From: Cryobacterium algoricola | GTDB lineage: Bacteria > Actinomycetota > Actinomycetes > Actinomycetales > Microbacteriaceae | NCBI RefSeq assembly: GCF_004402485.1 | Contig: NZ_SOFG01000017.1 | Span: 1-64,000, forward strand | Reading direction: 5' to 3' | DNA: 64,000 bases | In this document: piece after piece, positions 17,574-26,594 of the stretch | How the letters are laid out: each line of letters opens with the position of its first letter | How positions within the stretch are numbered: position 1 is the first letter of the stretch | Translations under genes and position numbers: made by a program | The notes under the pieces: model-generated | Seen by the model: the letters and a program-made list of their open reading frames with translations, nothing else | Told to the model about the DNA's origin: nothing | Databases searched by the model: none

Positions 17574-19415
17574 ATGAGCGCCGCAGGCGATTTCCGTGAC
17601 GTCGAACGTGAGGCCCTGCTGCGCCGCAGCCAGCGGACGGCCGCACGCACGGCTGGGAAGAATCCGCCGCCCGCACGCGTGGCCCAGCCCGCGACCGGGT
17701 CCTCGGCCGTCGTCCGGCTGGGGCGCAGCGTTGCGATCACATTCAACCCGGCGCTCCTGAGCCCAGCCGAACGAAGCCGGTTCAGCCGGCACATGAATGC
17801 CCGGGTGTCTCCCGGGAAGGGCGTGCTCTCGAACGCGGAGTACTACGCCCAACAGGCGTTCATCGACGTCGCCCAGATCTCGGTACCCACGGTGAGCGGC
17901 CGGGACAATGTGGACTGGGTGCTCAAGCGGGGAGACGGCAGCACCGAGGTCGTCCCGGACTTCGTGGCCAGGGCCGTCCAGCCTCGGGAAACCGGGTACG
18001 CGGGTGCAGCTGCTGCGACTGTGCCCACGCCCGTTGCTGTACCGCCTGCCCTTCTGCCGGCCACGGTCCTGGCCGCGCCGCCGGTCACCGCGCCGCTCAG
18101 TGGCGCGCTGTCTACTGCCGCACCGCTCGTCGGCCCACTGTCCATCGCCGCACCGCAGTTCGCCGCACCACCCGTTGCCGCACCGCAGTTCGCCGCGCCA
18201 TCGGTCGCCGCACCGCTGTTTGCCGCACCACCGGTGGCGGCACAGCCGGCGCGATCCGACGCATCCGCTGCCGCTCTGGCTCTCGCCGCCGCGGCAGAGA
18301 CCGCGGTCGCTCAGGCGGTAGCGGCGCAAGCGGCCGCCGTGCACGCGGAGTCGGCCCAGCTCGAGGCGGCACGGGTCGCCGCCACTCAGACCGCGGAAGC
18401 ACGAGCAGCAGCACACCGTGCGGCCGAGCAGGCCGAGGCGGCGCAGGCTGCGGCTGCGGAGGTCGCCGTGGAGCAATCCGCGCGGGTGCACGCGGCCGCA
18501 GCACAAACGGCAGCCGCGCACGCTGCCGCACAGGTCGCGTCCGAGCACGCCGCAACCGCCCGAGCGGCTGCCGCCCAAGCCGCGGCGGACGCCGCAGAAC
18601 AGTCAGCGGCGCAGGCCGCAGCCGAGCAGGCCGCCGCCGCTGAGCGATCAGTCGCAGAGCAGGCCGCACGGTCACACGCCGCCGCCCAGGCCGCGGCACA
18701 AGCCGCCGCCGAACAGGCCGCAGCCGCGACAGCACACGCCGCATCAGCATACGCATCGACATTCGCGCGGACGGTGCAGGTGCCGGTGCCGCTGGCCGGC
18801 CCGTCACGACTGCCCGCGCCGCCGGAGCCGGAACCGTCGGCCGTGGTGCGGTCCGCGGCGGAGTCCGCCGCACGCGTCGCGGCCCAGCGCGCACCGCAGG
18901 CTTCCCTGACCCGGTCGACGCGCGTGCCGGCGGCGCCCGTGCCGGGAGGGCCGATCGTGCCGAGCTACGTCGGTGCTGTCACGGGCTCGCAGATGCTCCG
19001 CGCCGAACGGGACCGGGCCAGGGAAATCCTGGCAAGGGCGACCGCACTGCGGGTGCAGACCGGTCACAAGAGCACCGGCCCCAACTACCGCGCTGCTCTC
19101 ATCTCGGAGAACCGGGCGCGCACGAAGTTCTTCGACCTGAATGCCCAGACCGAGCAGGCCACCGCCCGCGAGGCCCGCATCGAGTACGCCGCCGTGCGCA
19201 GTTCGCTGACGGAGGGCACCGAGAACTACCGGCTCGAGTATGAGGCGCAGCTCACGGCGCTGGCCTCGGGCGTGGTACTGCCGAGCCTGACGGACCGGAT
19301 CGCGGCCGCCGAGGCGATCGTGCAGCGCCAGGACGAGGCGGCCGCGCTCGCGACGGACTCCGCGGAGCGCTGGGCGGCCGGTGCCGCCCAGCGGAAGGTC
19401 AACCACACCGAGTAG
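17574..19415 (+). CDS. Alanine-rich predicted coiled-coil protein, function unknown
   Basis: A 613-residue protein that I do not recognise. Residues 1-130 look folded (AERSRFSRHMNARVSPGKG, then SNAEYYAQQAFIDVAQ). Residues 140-225 are Pro/Ala repeats of the type FAAPPVAAPQFAAPSVAAP. Residues 225-410 are a near-continuous helix made mostly of Ala, Glu, Gln, Arg and His, with AAAQAA/AAEQAA-type heptad repeats. A second Pro-rich linker follows, then a charged helical C-terminal domain (480-613). There is no signal peptide or membrane helix. The layout suits a long cytoplasmic rod or scaffold. Alanine-rich rods of this kind occur in polar-growth and tail-fibre-like proteins, but no homology is claimed. 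It appears to be a single-gene unit. Confidence 0.7.
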   Translation: MSAAGDFRDVEREALLRRSQRTAARTAGKNPPPARVAQPATGSSAVVRLGRSVAITFNPALLSPAERSRFSRHMNARVSPGKGVLSNAEYYAQQAFIDVAQISVPTVSGRDNVDWVLKRGDGSTEVVPDFVARAVQPRETGYAGAAAATVPTPVAVPPALLPATVLAAPPVTAPLSGALSTAAPLVGPLSIAAPQFAAPPVAAPQFAAPSVAAPLFAAPPVAAQPARSDASAAALALAAAAETAVAQAVAAQAAAVHAESAQLEAARVAATQTAEARAAAHRAAEQAEAAQAAAAEVAVEQSARVHAAAAQTAAAHAAAQVASEHAATARAAAAQAAADAAEQSAAQAAAEQAAAAERSVAEQAARSHAAAQAAAQAAAEQAAAATAHAASAYASTFARTVQVPVPLAGPSRLPAPPEPEPSAVVRSAAESAARVAAQRAPQASLTRSTRVPAAPVPGGPIVPSYVGAVTGSQMLRAERDRAREILARATALRVQTGHKSTGPNYRAALISENRARTKFFDLNAQTEQATAREARIEYAAVRSSLTEGTENYRLEYEAQLTALASGVVLPSLTDRIAAAEAIVQRQDEAAALATDSAERWAAGAAQRKVNHTE

Positions 19416-19516
19416 ACGCCGGGTCGCGGGTCCGGGCGCCGCGAGCCTGCGTCACCGCTGTCGCCGACCGCACCGCACCGCATCGGTCAGCACCCGTCGG
19501 TGCGGGGCGGCGGCGG

Positions 19517-20365
19517 TCAGCGGGGCGGCATCCGGATTCCGCCGTCGAGCCGGATCGTCTCGCCGTTGAGCATCGGGTTCTCCACGATGTGCCGCACGAG
19601 CGCGGCGAACTCGCTGGGGTCCCCGAGCCGGGCCGGGTGCGGAACCTGCGCGGCGAGCGATTCGCGCACGGTCGCCGGCATGCTCTGCAGCATCGCGGTG
19701 TCGAAGACGCCGGGCGCGATCGACACGACCCGGATCTGCGAGCGCGCAAACTCCCGGGCGAGCGGCAGCGTCATCGCCGCGACCCCGCCCTTCGACGCCG
19801 CGTACGCCGCCTGCCCGACCTGCCCGTCGAAAGCGGCGACGGATGCCGTCGTCACGATCACCCCACGCTCGGCGGTCCCGCCTCCCCCGGCCCCACCACC
19901 CGCGCCGGGACGGGCACCGGCGCCGGCCCCGGAGCCGAACCCGAGGCCGATGCCCCGGGCGTCGATCAGCTCTGAGGCGAGCATCGCGGCCGCCGCGAGC
20001 CTGATCACGTTGAACGTCCCGGTGAGGTTCACCCGGATCACTCGCTCGAAGTCGTCGAGCGGAAGCGGGCCGTCCCGGCCGACCGTGCGGTCCGCCGGAG
20101 CGATTCCCGCGCACGTCACGACAATGCGCAGTGGCGCCATCGACACGGCCGCCTCGACGGCGCTGTGCACATCGCCCGCGCTCGTGACGTCGCCGGCGAC
20201 GAAACGCGCCCGGTCCCCGAGGGCGGACACGATGGCGGCCCCGGGCGCGCCGGGCAGGTCGAGGAGCACGACGGCCGCCCCGGCCGCGTGCAGTGCCGTT
20301 GCGGTGGCCAGCCCGAGGCCGGAGGCGGCCCCGGTCACAAGCGCGGAGCATCCGTCGATGCGCAT
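19517..20365 (-). CDS. SDR oxidoreductase, 3-hydroxyacyl-CoA dehydrogenase type 2-like
   Basis: A classical short-chain dehydrogenase: TGAASGLG cofactor loop (11-18), CAGIAP, a catalytic serine near 175 (TTASVAAFDG) and Y188-x3-K192. The ASVAAFDGQVGQAAYAASKGG region is characteristic of the HSD10-like group that oxidises 3-hydroxyacyl-CoA or branched-chain intermediates with NAD. It is longer than usual (282 versus about 255) because of a Gly/Ala-only insertion at residues 138-166, just before the active-site strand. It lies 107 bp downstream of a thiolase on the same strand, which fits a beta-oxidation or ketone-body pair. Confidence 0.88.
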   Translation of the reverse strand: MRIDGCSALVTGAASGLGLATATALHAAGAAVVLLDLPGAPGAAIVSALGDRARFVAGDVTSAGDVHSAVEAAVSMAPLRIVVTCAGIAPADRTVGRDGPLPLDDFERVIRVNLTGTFNVIRLAAAAMLASELIDARGIGLGFGSGAGAGARPGAGGGAGGGGTAERGVIVTTASVAAFDGQVGQAAYAASKGGVAAMTLPLAREFARSQIRVVSIAPGVFDTAMLQSMPATVRESLAAQVPHPARLGDPSEFAALVRHIVENPMLNGETIRLDGGIRMPPR

Positions 20366-20472
20366 CTCAGAGCCTTTCGAGACGAGTCGCCCGACGCGCC
20401 GGAGGGCGGCCCGGGGTGGTGGATCGGAGGAACGCGCAGGTATGCCGCGCGCGGCATCCGCTGCCGGTCATC

Positions 20473-21660
20473 TCAGAGCCTCTCGATGATCGTGGCATTG
20501 GCCATGCCACCGCCCTCGCACATGGTCTGCAGGCCGAAGCGGCCACCGGTGCGCTCGAGGGTGCCGAGCAAGGTGCCGAGCAGGCGGGTGCCGGAAGAGC
20601 CGAGCGCGTGGCCGAGGGCGATCGCGCCGCCTGCCGGGTTGAGACGCGCGGGGTCGGCGCCGAGTTCGCGCGCCCAGACGAGCGGCACGCAGGCGAAGGC
20701 CTCGTTGACCTCGTAGGCGTCGAGGTCGTCGAGGTCGAGGCCGGAGCGGGCGAGGATGCGCCGGGTCGCCGGGATCACGCCCGTGAGCATCAGGAGCGGG
20801 TCGCTCCCGGTGACGGCGAAACTGTCGAACCGCGCTCGCGGGGTGCAGCCGAGCTCGGCGGCGCGGGCGGCGCTCATGATCAGTACCGCGGAGGCGCCGT
20901 CGGTGAGCGGGGAGGAGTTGCCGGCGGTGGTGTGCCACTCGAGGTCGGGGAACCGGGCGGCGAGGGCGTCGGTGCGGAACGCCGGCGGCAGGGCGGCGAG
21001 ACCCGCCGCGGTCGTGCCGGGACGGACGGTCTCGTCGGTGGTGACGGTCGAGCCGTCGGGGAGCCGGACCGGGACGAGCGCGCGGTCGAAGTCTCCGCGG
21101 CCGATCGCATCCGCTGCGAGGAGGTGCGACCGGGCCGCGTACTCGTCGAGTTCGGTGCGGGTGAGGCCCCAGCGGCGGGTGATCAGCTCGGCGGAGACGC
21201 CCTGGCCGATGAGACCGCTCGGGTAGCGCTCGTGCAGGAGCCGCCCGGACGGGTCCTGGCCCGCGCGCAGGGACGAGCCGAGCGGAACCCGGCTCATCGA
21301 CTCGACGCCGCACGCGATCACGATGTCGTAGCTGCCGGCGATCACGCCCTGGGCGGCGAAGCTCGCGGCCTGCTGGCTGGAACCGCACTGCCGGTCGATC
21401 GTCGTGCCCGGAACCGATTCGGGGAAACCCGCGCTGAGCAGCGCGGTGCGGGTCACGTTGTAGCCCTGCTCGCCCGCCTGCGTGACGCAGCCGCCGATCA
21501 CGTCGTCGACGAGCGCGGGGTCGAGGTCGTTCCGGCGCACCAGTTCGGCGAGCACCCCGGCGAGCAGGTCCGCCGGGTGCACCCCCGCCAGAGCGCCATT
21601 CGGCTTGCCCCGCCCGGACGGGGTGCGCACGACATCGATGATCACGGCCTCGTTGCTCAT
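20473..21660 (-). CDS. Acetyl-CoA C-acyltransferase (thiolase)
   Basis: A 395-residue thiolase. The nucleophile C92 is in DRQCGSSQQA, GHALGSSG carries the active-site histidine, and the second cysteine is in TMCEGGGMANA near the C-terminus. It cleaves 3-ketoacyl-CoA, or condenses two acetyl-CoA. With the downstream 3-hydroxyacyl-CoA dehydrogenase-like SDR it supplies the last two steps of a beta-oxidation cycle. It resembles FadA/degradative thiolases more than biosynthetic ones, though chain-length preference cannot be read. Its promoter must lie within or just beside the palindromic element 30 bp upstream. Confidence 0.92.
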   Translation of the reverse strand: MSNEAVIIDVVRTPSGRGKPNGALAGVHPADLLAGVLAELVRRNDLDPALVDDVIGGCVTQAGEQGYNVTRTALLSAGFPESVPGTTIDRQCGSSQQAASFAAQGVIAGSYDIVIACGVESMSRVPLGSSLRAGQDPSGRLLHERYPSGLIGQGVSAELITRRWGLTRTELDEYAARSHLLAADAIGRGDFDRALVPVRLPDGSTVTTDETVRPGTTAAGLAALPPAFRTDALAARFPDLEWHTTAGNSSPLTDGASAVLIMSAARAAELGCTPRARFDSFAVTGSDPLLMLTGVIPATRRILARSGLDLDDLDAYEVNEAFACVPLVWARELGADPARLNPAGGAIALGHALGSSGTRLLGTLLGTLERTGGRFGLQTMCEGGGMANATIIERL

Positions 21661-21689
21661 GCCGACAGCCTAGGCCCGTCGGTGCTGTT

Positions 21690-21790
21690 CCGAATTCAGG
21701 AGTTGAGGTCCGGAACGGCACCGACGGGACCGGACTGCCGCACTGCTCCGGGGCCGCCCCTGCCGCAGCCGCCTCAACTCCTGAATTCGG
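21690..21790. repeat. Intergenic inverted-repeat element, member 3
   Basis: Perfect 19-bp arms ccgaattcaggagttgagg (21690-21708) and its complement (21772-21790) around a 63-nt core. The arms are the same as those at 42175 apart from the last base. The core CGGACTGCCGCACTGCTCCG matches the core at 4616. It lies between the thiolase start and the 3' end of the methyltransferase gene. Confidence 0.85.
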
Positions 21791-21836
21791 CACAAGCCAG
21801 GGGCAGAGGAACGGGCGGGCGGATGCGCGGCGCGGG

Positions 21837-22634
21837 TCAGGCGGAGAGCGCCCACATCGCGACGGCGCTGGCCGCGGCCACGTTGAGGGAGTCGATGCCG
21901 TGCTTCATCGGGATCTGCACGACACTGTCCGAGGCGGCGAGGGCGTCCTCGGTGAGGCCCTCGCCTTCGGCACCGAGTAGCAGGGCGAGCTTGTCGTGCT
22001 CCCGACCGTCGAAGTCGCGCAGGCTGACGGCATCCGCCCGGAGGGCGAGCGCGGCGACGTGGAAGCCGTGCCTCGACAGCAGGGCGCGGGTGCTCGTCCA
22101 GTCGCCGGCGCGGGTCCACGGCACCTGCAACACCGTGCCCATCGAGACCCGGATGGCGCGGCGGTAGAACGGGTCGGAGCAGCGCGGCGTGACGAGGATC
22201 GCATCCGCCCCGATCGCGCCGGCGGAGCGGAAGATCGCGCCGACGTTGGTGGGATCTGACACGTTCTCGAGGATGACGATGCGCCGGGCGCCGGCAAGCA
22301 GGGTGTCGGCGTCGGGCAGGGCGGGCCGGTTCATGGCCGCGATCAGGCCGCGGTGCAGGATGTACCCGGTCAGCTCGGCGAGGAGCTCCCCCGGCCCGAC
22401 GAACACCGGTACGTCCTCGCCGACGAGCGCGCGGGCCTCGTCGACCGTGTTGCCGAGCGCGAGCACGGAGCGGGGCCGGTGGCCGGCCCGGAGCGCCCGC
22501 TCGAGCACGAGCGCCGACTCCGCGATGTACAGGCCGTGCTCGGTGCCGTGCGCCTTCTTCAGGGCGACGTCGGTGACGTGGGCGTAGTCGACGAGCCTCG
22601 GGTCGTCGAGGTCGGTGATCTCGATGACGGGCAT
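21837..22634 (-). CDS. TrmH/SpoU-family RNA 2'-O-methyltransferase
   Basis: A 265-residue SPOUT methyltransferase that uses S-adenosylmethionine to methylate a ribose in tRNA or rRNA. The N-terminal substrate-binding domain (about 1-100) is followed by the knotted catalytic domain with the three SpoU motifs: NVSDPTNVGAIFRSAGA (motif 1), LLLGAEGEGL (motif 2) and IPMKHGIDSLNVAAASAVAMW (motif 3). The target base cannot be deduced. It is followed by a palindromic element and preceded by gabD on the same strand, with a 41-bp gap. Confidence 0.9.
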   Translation of the reverse strand: MPVIEITDLDDPRLVDYAHVTDVALKKAHGTEHGLYIAESALVLERALRAGHRPRSVLALGNTVDEARALVGEDVPVFVGPGELLAELTGYILHRGLIAAMNRPALPDADTLLAGARRIVILENVSDPTNVGAIFRSAGAIGADAILVTPRCSDPFYRRAIRVSMGTVLQVPWTRAGDWTSTRALLSRHGFHVAALALRADAVSLRDFDGREHDKLALLLGAEGEGLTEDALAASDSVVQIPMKHGIDSLNVAAASAVAMWALSA

Positions 22635-22675
22635 CCGTTCAGTCTACGAGCCGCGCGGTGGGCGAAACCACGGGG

Positions 22676-24151
22676 CTAGTCGGCGAAGGGGTCCGGGGTC
22701 ATCGTGTACTTGGTGGTGAGGTACTCCTGGATGCCCTCGGGCCCGCCCTCGCGGCCGAGGCCGGACTGCTTGACCCCGCCGAACGGCGCGGCCGCGTTCG
22801 AGATCACGCCGACGTTGAGCCCCATCATGCCGGTCTGCAGGCGTTCGACCATCCGCTGCCCGCGGGCGAGGTCCCGGGTGAAGACGTAGCTGACCAGCCC
22901 GAACTCGGTGTCGTTGGCGAGGCGCACGGCGTCCTCCTCCTCGTCGAAGGTCGCGATCGCGAGCACCGGCCCGAAGATCTCTTCGCGCAGGATGTCGCTC
23001 CCCGCCGCGACCCCGGCGAGCACGGTCGGCTCGAAGAAGGTGCCGGCGCCCTCGATCGAGTCGCCGCCGGTGAGGAGCGTCGCGCCGCGTTCGAGGGCGT
23101 CCTGCACGAGGGCGGATGCTTTCTCCACGGCCCCGGCGTTGATCAGCGGTCCGATGTTCACATTCTCGGCGGTGCCGCGACCCACGACGAAGTCCTGCAC
23201 CCGCGCGGTGACCCGGCGGGCGAACTCCTCCGCGACGGATGCCTGCACGATGAACCGGTTGGCGGCCGTGCAGGCCTGCCCGACGTTGCGGAACTTCGCC
23301 GCGATGGCGCCGTCGACGGCCTTGTCGAGGTCGGCGTCGGCGAAGACGATGAACGGCGCATTCCCGCCGAGCTCCATCGAGGTGCGCAACACGCCCTGGC
23401 CGGCCTGGCCGATCATGCGGCGCCCCACGGCGGTTGAGCCGGTGAAGCTGAGCTTGCGCAGCCGCGGGTCGGCGATGATCGGGTCGGACACCGCGCCGGA
23501 GCGCGAGGTCGTGATGACGTTGAGCACGCCGGCGGGGAGCCCCACCTCGGCGAGGAGCTTGGCGAAATACAGGGTCGTGAGCGGGGTCAGCGACGCCGGC
23601 TTCACGACGACGGTGCAGCCCGCGGCGAGCGCCGGCGCGATCTTGCGGGTGGCCATGGCGAGCGGGAAGTTCCAGGGCGTGATCAGGAAGCAGGGGCCGA
23701 CCGGGTGCTGGGACACCAGCATCCGCCCGGTGCCCTCGGGGTTGCTGCCGTACCGGCCGCTGATGCGCACGGCTTCTTCGCTGAACCAGCGCAGGAATTC
23801 ACCGCCGTACGCGACCTCGCCGTATGCCTCGGCGAGCGGCTTGCCCATCTCGATCGTCATCAGCAGCGCGAATTCCTGCTTGCGCTCCTGCATCAGGTCG
23901 AAGGCCCGGCGCAGGATCTCGCCGCGCACCCGAGGCGGGGTCGCCGCCCAGCTGTCCTGGGCGTCGACGGCCGCGTCGAGGGCCGCGGCACCGTCGGCGA
24001 CCCCGGCGTCGGCGATCGAGGCGATGACGAGACCGGTGGCCGGGTCGACGACGTCGAGGGTCGCCCCGTCAGCCGCGGGGACCCACTCCCCGTTGATGAA
24101 GAGTTCCTTCGGAACCATCCGGAGAAGTTCCGCTTCGGTGACGTTTGTCAT
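22676..24151 (-). CDS. gabD: NAD(P)-dependent succinate-semialdehyde dehydrogenase
   Basis: An aldehyde dehydrogenase of 491 residues that oxidises succinate semialdehyde to succinate, the last step of GABA and putrescine breakdown. The general-base glutamate is in MELGGNAPF and the catalytic cysteine in NVGQACTAANRF; the GSTAVGRRM cofactor loop is present. Closest in style to GabD-type SSADH (ITPWNFPLAMATRKIAPALA), but related aldehydes are possible. I start at the ATG at 24151 with GGGAG upstream; an open extension to 24358 is Arg/Thr-rich and not family-like. Putrescine made by the agu operon 7 kb away could feed this enzyme. Confidence 0.9.
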   Translation of the reverse strand: MTNVTEAELLRMVPKELFINGEWVPAADGATLDVVDPATGLVIASIADAGVADGAAALDAAVDAQDSWAATPPRVRGEILRRAFDLMQERKQEFALLMTIEMGKPLAEAYGEVAYGGEFLRWFSEEAVRISGRYGSNPEGTGRMLVSQHPVGPCFLITPWNFPLAMATRKIAPALAAGCTVVVKPASLTPLTTLYFAKLLAEVGLPAGVLNVITTSRSGAVSDPIIADPRLRKLSFTGSTAVGRRMIGQAGQGVLRTSMELGGNAPFIVFADADLDKAVDGAIAAKFRNVGQACTAANRFIVQASVAEEFARRVTARVQDFVVGRGTAENVNIGPLINAGAVEKASALVQDALERGATLLTGGDSIEGAGTFFEPTVLAGVAAGSDILREEIFGPVLAIATFDEEEDAVRLANDTEFGLVSYVFTRDLARGQRMVERLQTGMMGLNVGVISNAAAPFGGVKQSGLGREGGPEGIQEYLTTKYTMTPDPFAD

Positions 24152-24215
24152 GGTGTCTCCCTGTCGCGTGCGTCTGATGCCTGCCTCGAACCAGCCTATC
24201 CGCGGGCGGTCGCGC

Positions 24216-25172
24216 TCACGTGGCGTGCAGTTCGCCGCGCACGATCGAATTTCCCGAGTGGGCCGGGTTTCCGTTGTCGGGCTCCGCCGAGACGTCGACG
24301 AGCGGGTACTGGCTGAGGTCGACGTCGTCGGGGATGTCGAAGTGGCCGGTGTTGCCATCGAGGAGGCCGATGCTGATCAGGCCGGAGGCATCCGCCTTGA
24401 TCAGCCAGACCTCGCGGAGGGGAGCCGCCGCTGTGGCGTCGGCAAGCCCGGTGAGGTCGACGACGACCTCGCGGTGTCCCCCGGGCATGGCCTCGACCTC
24501 GGCGCTGCCGCTCGCCTGCCAGCCGGGGAACGGCGTGAGCCGGGCCTCGAAGGTGACGGGCGCGGTCGCGGGCTGCTGCATCGTGTCGATCCAGCGCGCC
24601 GCGACGAAGCCGCCGAGGACCAGCACCACGGCCGCGGCCCCGCTGAGGAGGAAACGCGTCGCGGTACGGCTCCGGGCCGCCCTCCGTCGGCGCGGACGCA
24701 GTGCGGCGGGCGAGTCGGACGTCGGCGGTCGCGCGGACGGCGGGTCCGCGACGGCGGGGCCTGCGGCGGACGCGACAGCGGGAGCGGGTACGGCAGTGGG
24801 AGACGGCACGACGGGCGGATGCGCGGCGAATGCCTCCCGTTCGCCCTCGAGAAGCTCGGCCACGTCATCAGCGGTATCGGCAGCATCCGCGGCACCCGCA
24901 GCATCCTCCGGACGCACGAAGTCGCGGAGTCGCGGCGGCGCACCGACGGCGGCGCTGAGGCCGAGGGTCGCGTGGATGCCCGCCCACACGGTGGCGGACG
25001 GTTCGGTGAGGCTGACGTGACGGGCGGCCCGGCCGACCGCTGCGATGTGCTGCAGCGAAATGAGTTCGAGCGCGCATTGCGGGCACTCGGCGAGGTGACC
25101 GCGCTCAGCCTCGGTGAGGTCGAATTCGGCGAGGGCGATGAGTGCGAGGTCGTCGCGGTCAATATGTGTCAT
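24216..25172 (-). CDS. rskA: Anti-sigma-K factor, RskA family
   Basis: A 318-residue membrane anti-sigma factor. The cytoplasmic N-terminus has the zinc-type motif H-x3-C-x2-C (HLAECPQC) and the anti-sigma helix. A long Pro/Ala-rich linker leads to one transmembrane helix (about 175-195, FLLSGAAAVVLVLGGFVAARW). The extracytoplasmic RskA domain follows, with PLREVWLIKADASGLISIGLLDG and a C-terminal HSGNSIVRGEL. RskA holds SigK inactive until intramembrane proteolysis, and its gene overlaps sigK by 14 bp here. The ATG at 25172 is chosen because a longer frame would consist of sigK antisense of the wrong register. Confidence 0.9.
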   Translation of the reverse strand: MTHIDRDDLALIALAEFDLTEAERGHLAECPQCALELISLQHIAAVGRAARHVSLTEPSATVWAGIHATLGLSAAVGAPPRLRDFVRPEDAAGAADAADTADDVAELLEGEREAFAAHPPVVPSPTAVPAPAVASAAGPAVADPPSARPPTSDSPAALRPRRRRAARSRTATRFLLSGAAAVVLVLGGFVAARWIDTMQQPATAPVTFEARLTPFPGWQASGSAEVEAMPGGHREVVVDLTGLADATAAAPLREVWLIKADASGLISIGLLDGNTGHFDIPDDVDLSQYPLVDVSAEPDNGNPAHSGNSIVRGELHAT

Positions 25173-25767
25173 CGTTGGCCTCCAATCGCGCGCGCAGCCG
25201 GCCGAGACTTCGGCGGATGTGACTCTTGACGGTTCCGAGCGGCAGACCGAGCATCGCGGCGATCTGCGCGTGCGTGAGGTCAGCATAGAAGGCAAGACGC
25301 ATCACCCGCTGCGGGACAGGCTCGAGCCGCTGTAACTCCTCGGCAAACATCACCCGGTCGGCGACGTCGACCGAATCGTCGACGGGTGTCGTGCGCAATT
25401 CGCCCGCGACCGCCTGCTCGATCCGGCGGCGCCGCGAGCGGGCCTCGTGCGTGTCCGCGACGGTGTGCCGGGTGATCCCCACGATCCAGGCGGGGAGCCT
25501 CGCCCGCTCGGGATTGTAGTTGTCCCGCCCGCGCCAGGCCGCGATGAAGACCGTCTGCGTCACGTCCTCGGCTTCGCCGGGATCTCCGAGCGACCGCACC
25601 GCGATCGTGTACACGAGCGACGACCAGCGCGCATAGGCCTCGGCGAGGGCGCGCTCATCCCCCGCGCGGAACGCGGCGACGAGGCGCAGGTGGTCGACGT
25701 CATCGATGGGTGCGGTCACGGGCGTGCGTCGCCTCCCGGCTGGCAGGTTGGTGCGGTTCCCGGTCAT
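25159..25767 (-). CDS. sigK: ECF sigma factor, SigK-like
   Basis: A 202-residue extracytoplasmic-function sigma factor. Region 2 includes DPGEAEDVTQTVFIAAWRG (promoter -10 recognition and core binding). Region 4 includes the helix-turn-helix LTHAQIAAMLGLPLGTVKSHIRR. It is co-transcribed with its anti-sigma partner RskA (14-bp overlap). In mycobacteria SigK drives secreted surface antigens; here the adjacent upstream genes encode a sortase and two exported DUF4397 proteins, so these are the likely regulon. I use the ATG at 25767 (AGAGG eight bases upstream) rather than a GTG at 25776. Confidence 0.9.
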   Translation of the reverse strand: MTGNRTNLPAGRRRTPVTAPIDDVDHLRLVAAFRAGDERALAEAYARWSSLVYTIAVRSLGDPGEAEDVTQTVFIAAWRGRDNYNPERARLPAWIVGITRHTVADTHEARSRRRRIEQAVAGELRTTPVDDSVDVADRVMFAEELQRLEPVPQRVMRLAFYADLTHAQIAAMLGLPLGTVKSHIRRSLGRLRARLEANDDTY

Positions 25768-25831
25768 GCGCGGCACCTCTCGGGTGCGGCAAGCCCGGCT
25801 TCATCGGCGACAGCATAGCCAGACCCGCTCA

Positions 25832-26566
25832 TCAGGGAACCGGCATCGCGGAAACGATCACGTTCGAGAGGTACCGCCTCGCGGTGTAGTCGAATTCACC
25901 GCCGCACGTGACGAGCGTGAGGCGGGCGGGCCCGGTGCGGTCGAAGATTGCCGGCCAGGGCACGTCGGGCTTGAGCACGAGCTCGACGGATGCGACCCGG
26001 TAGCGCCGCTCGCCGCCGTCGGCGAGCGAGAGGACGATTTCCGTGCCCGCTGGCGCGGTGGCGAGCCGGGAGAACGGGCCCACGTCGTACTCGAGCGAGT
26101 CGACATGCGCCGCGATCACGGTCGCGCCCGCCACACTCGCCGGGGACGGCCCGAACTTGTACCACGCGGCAATCGCCGGGTTCTTCGGCAGCCCCATGCC
26201 ACCGCTGTCGCCGAGTCCGACGGCTTCGATGCCCATGTCGATCCCGAGCGCCTCGATCCTGATCCGCACCGGCGCGACCGGCACCTGCTCCGCGGCCTGC
26301 ACCGAGCGGATGTCGGCGCTCACCCCGGTGAGAAGCGGCACGGCCGGCGTCGTCGCGGTCGGAGAAGGCAGTGTCGCGGTCGGCGCTGGCGCCGGCGTGG
26401 ACGGTGACGTCGCGGGGAGCTGCGTCGGCGCGGCGGCGAGGGTCCGTGCGCCGGGCACGCTCCCGCATCCGCTCAGCATCAGCATCAGCATCAGACCAAG
26501 GGCGAGAGCGGAAAGCAGGACAAGGGCCACGGCGAGCATCCCGATCTTGCCCGCCGTGGCCCTCAT
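25832..26566 (-). CDS. Class F-type sortase, exported
   Basis: A 244-residue sortase, a cysteine transpeptidase. The N-terminus is a lipoprotein-type signal (hydrophobic stretch, then LMLMLSGC, Cys32). A Thr/Pro/Ala-rich spacer reaches about residue 75, then the sortase barrel. The triad is visible: His in VIAAHVDS, Cys in LTLVTCGGEF and Arg in TARRYLSN. These short-substrate, single-domain sortases with a Cys near the C-terminus fit class F of actinobacteria, whose substrates are mostly unknown. It sits between the sigK pair and two exported DUF4397 proteins, one with a C-terminal membrane anchor. GGAGGA precedes the ATG. Confidence 0.82.
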   Translation of the reverse strand: MRATAGKIGMLAVALVLLSALALGLMLMLMLSGCGSVPGARTLAAAPTQLPATSPSTPAPAPTATLPSPTATTPAVPLLTGVSADIRSVQAAEQVPVAPVRIRIEALGIDMGIEAVGLGDSGGMGLPKNPAIAAWYKFGPSPASVAGATVIAAHVDSLEYDVGPFSRLATAPAGTEIVLSLADGGERRYRVASVELVLKPDVPWPAIFDRTGPARLTLVTCGGEFDYTARRYLSNVIVSAMPVP

Positions 26567-26594
26567 CGTTCTTCCTCCGTCCTGGCTCGCACGC

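Noticed and set aside
17200-17577. Plus-strand frame whose stop overlaps the alanine-rich gene start as ATGA
   Set aside because: Arg/Pro/Ser-rich, no ribosome site, no family pattern; the overlap is probably chance, though a short leader peptide from GTG 17488 is not excluded.
18080-18760. Repetitive DNA that might be taken for a CRISPR or satellite array
   Set aside because: Repeats follow the codon frame (Ala-rich helix) and have no constant spacer length.
20293-22167. 624-codon plus-strand frame opposite the thiolase and methyltransferase
   Set aside because: Crosses two real genes and the repeat element; no domain signature.
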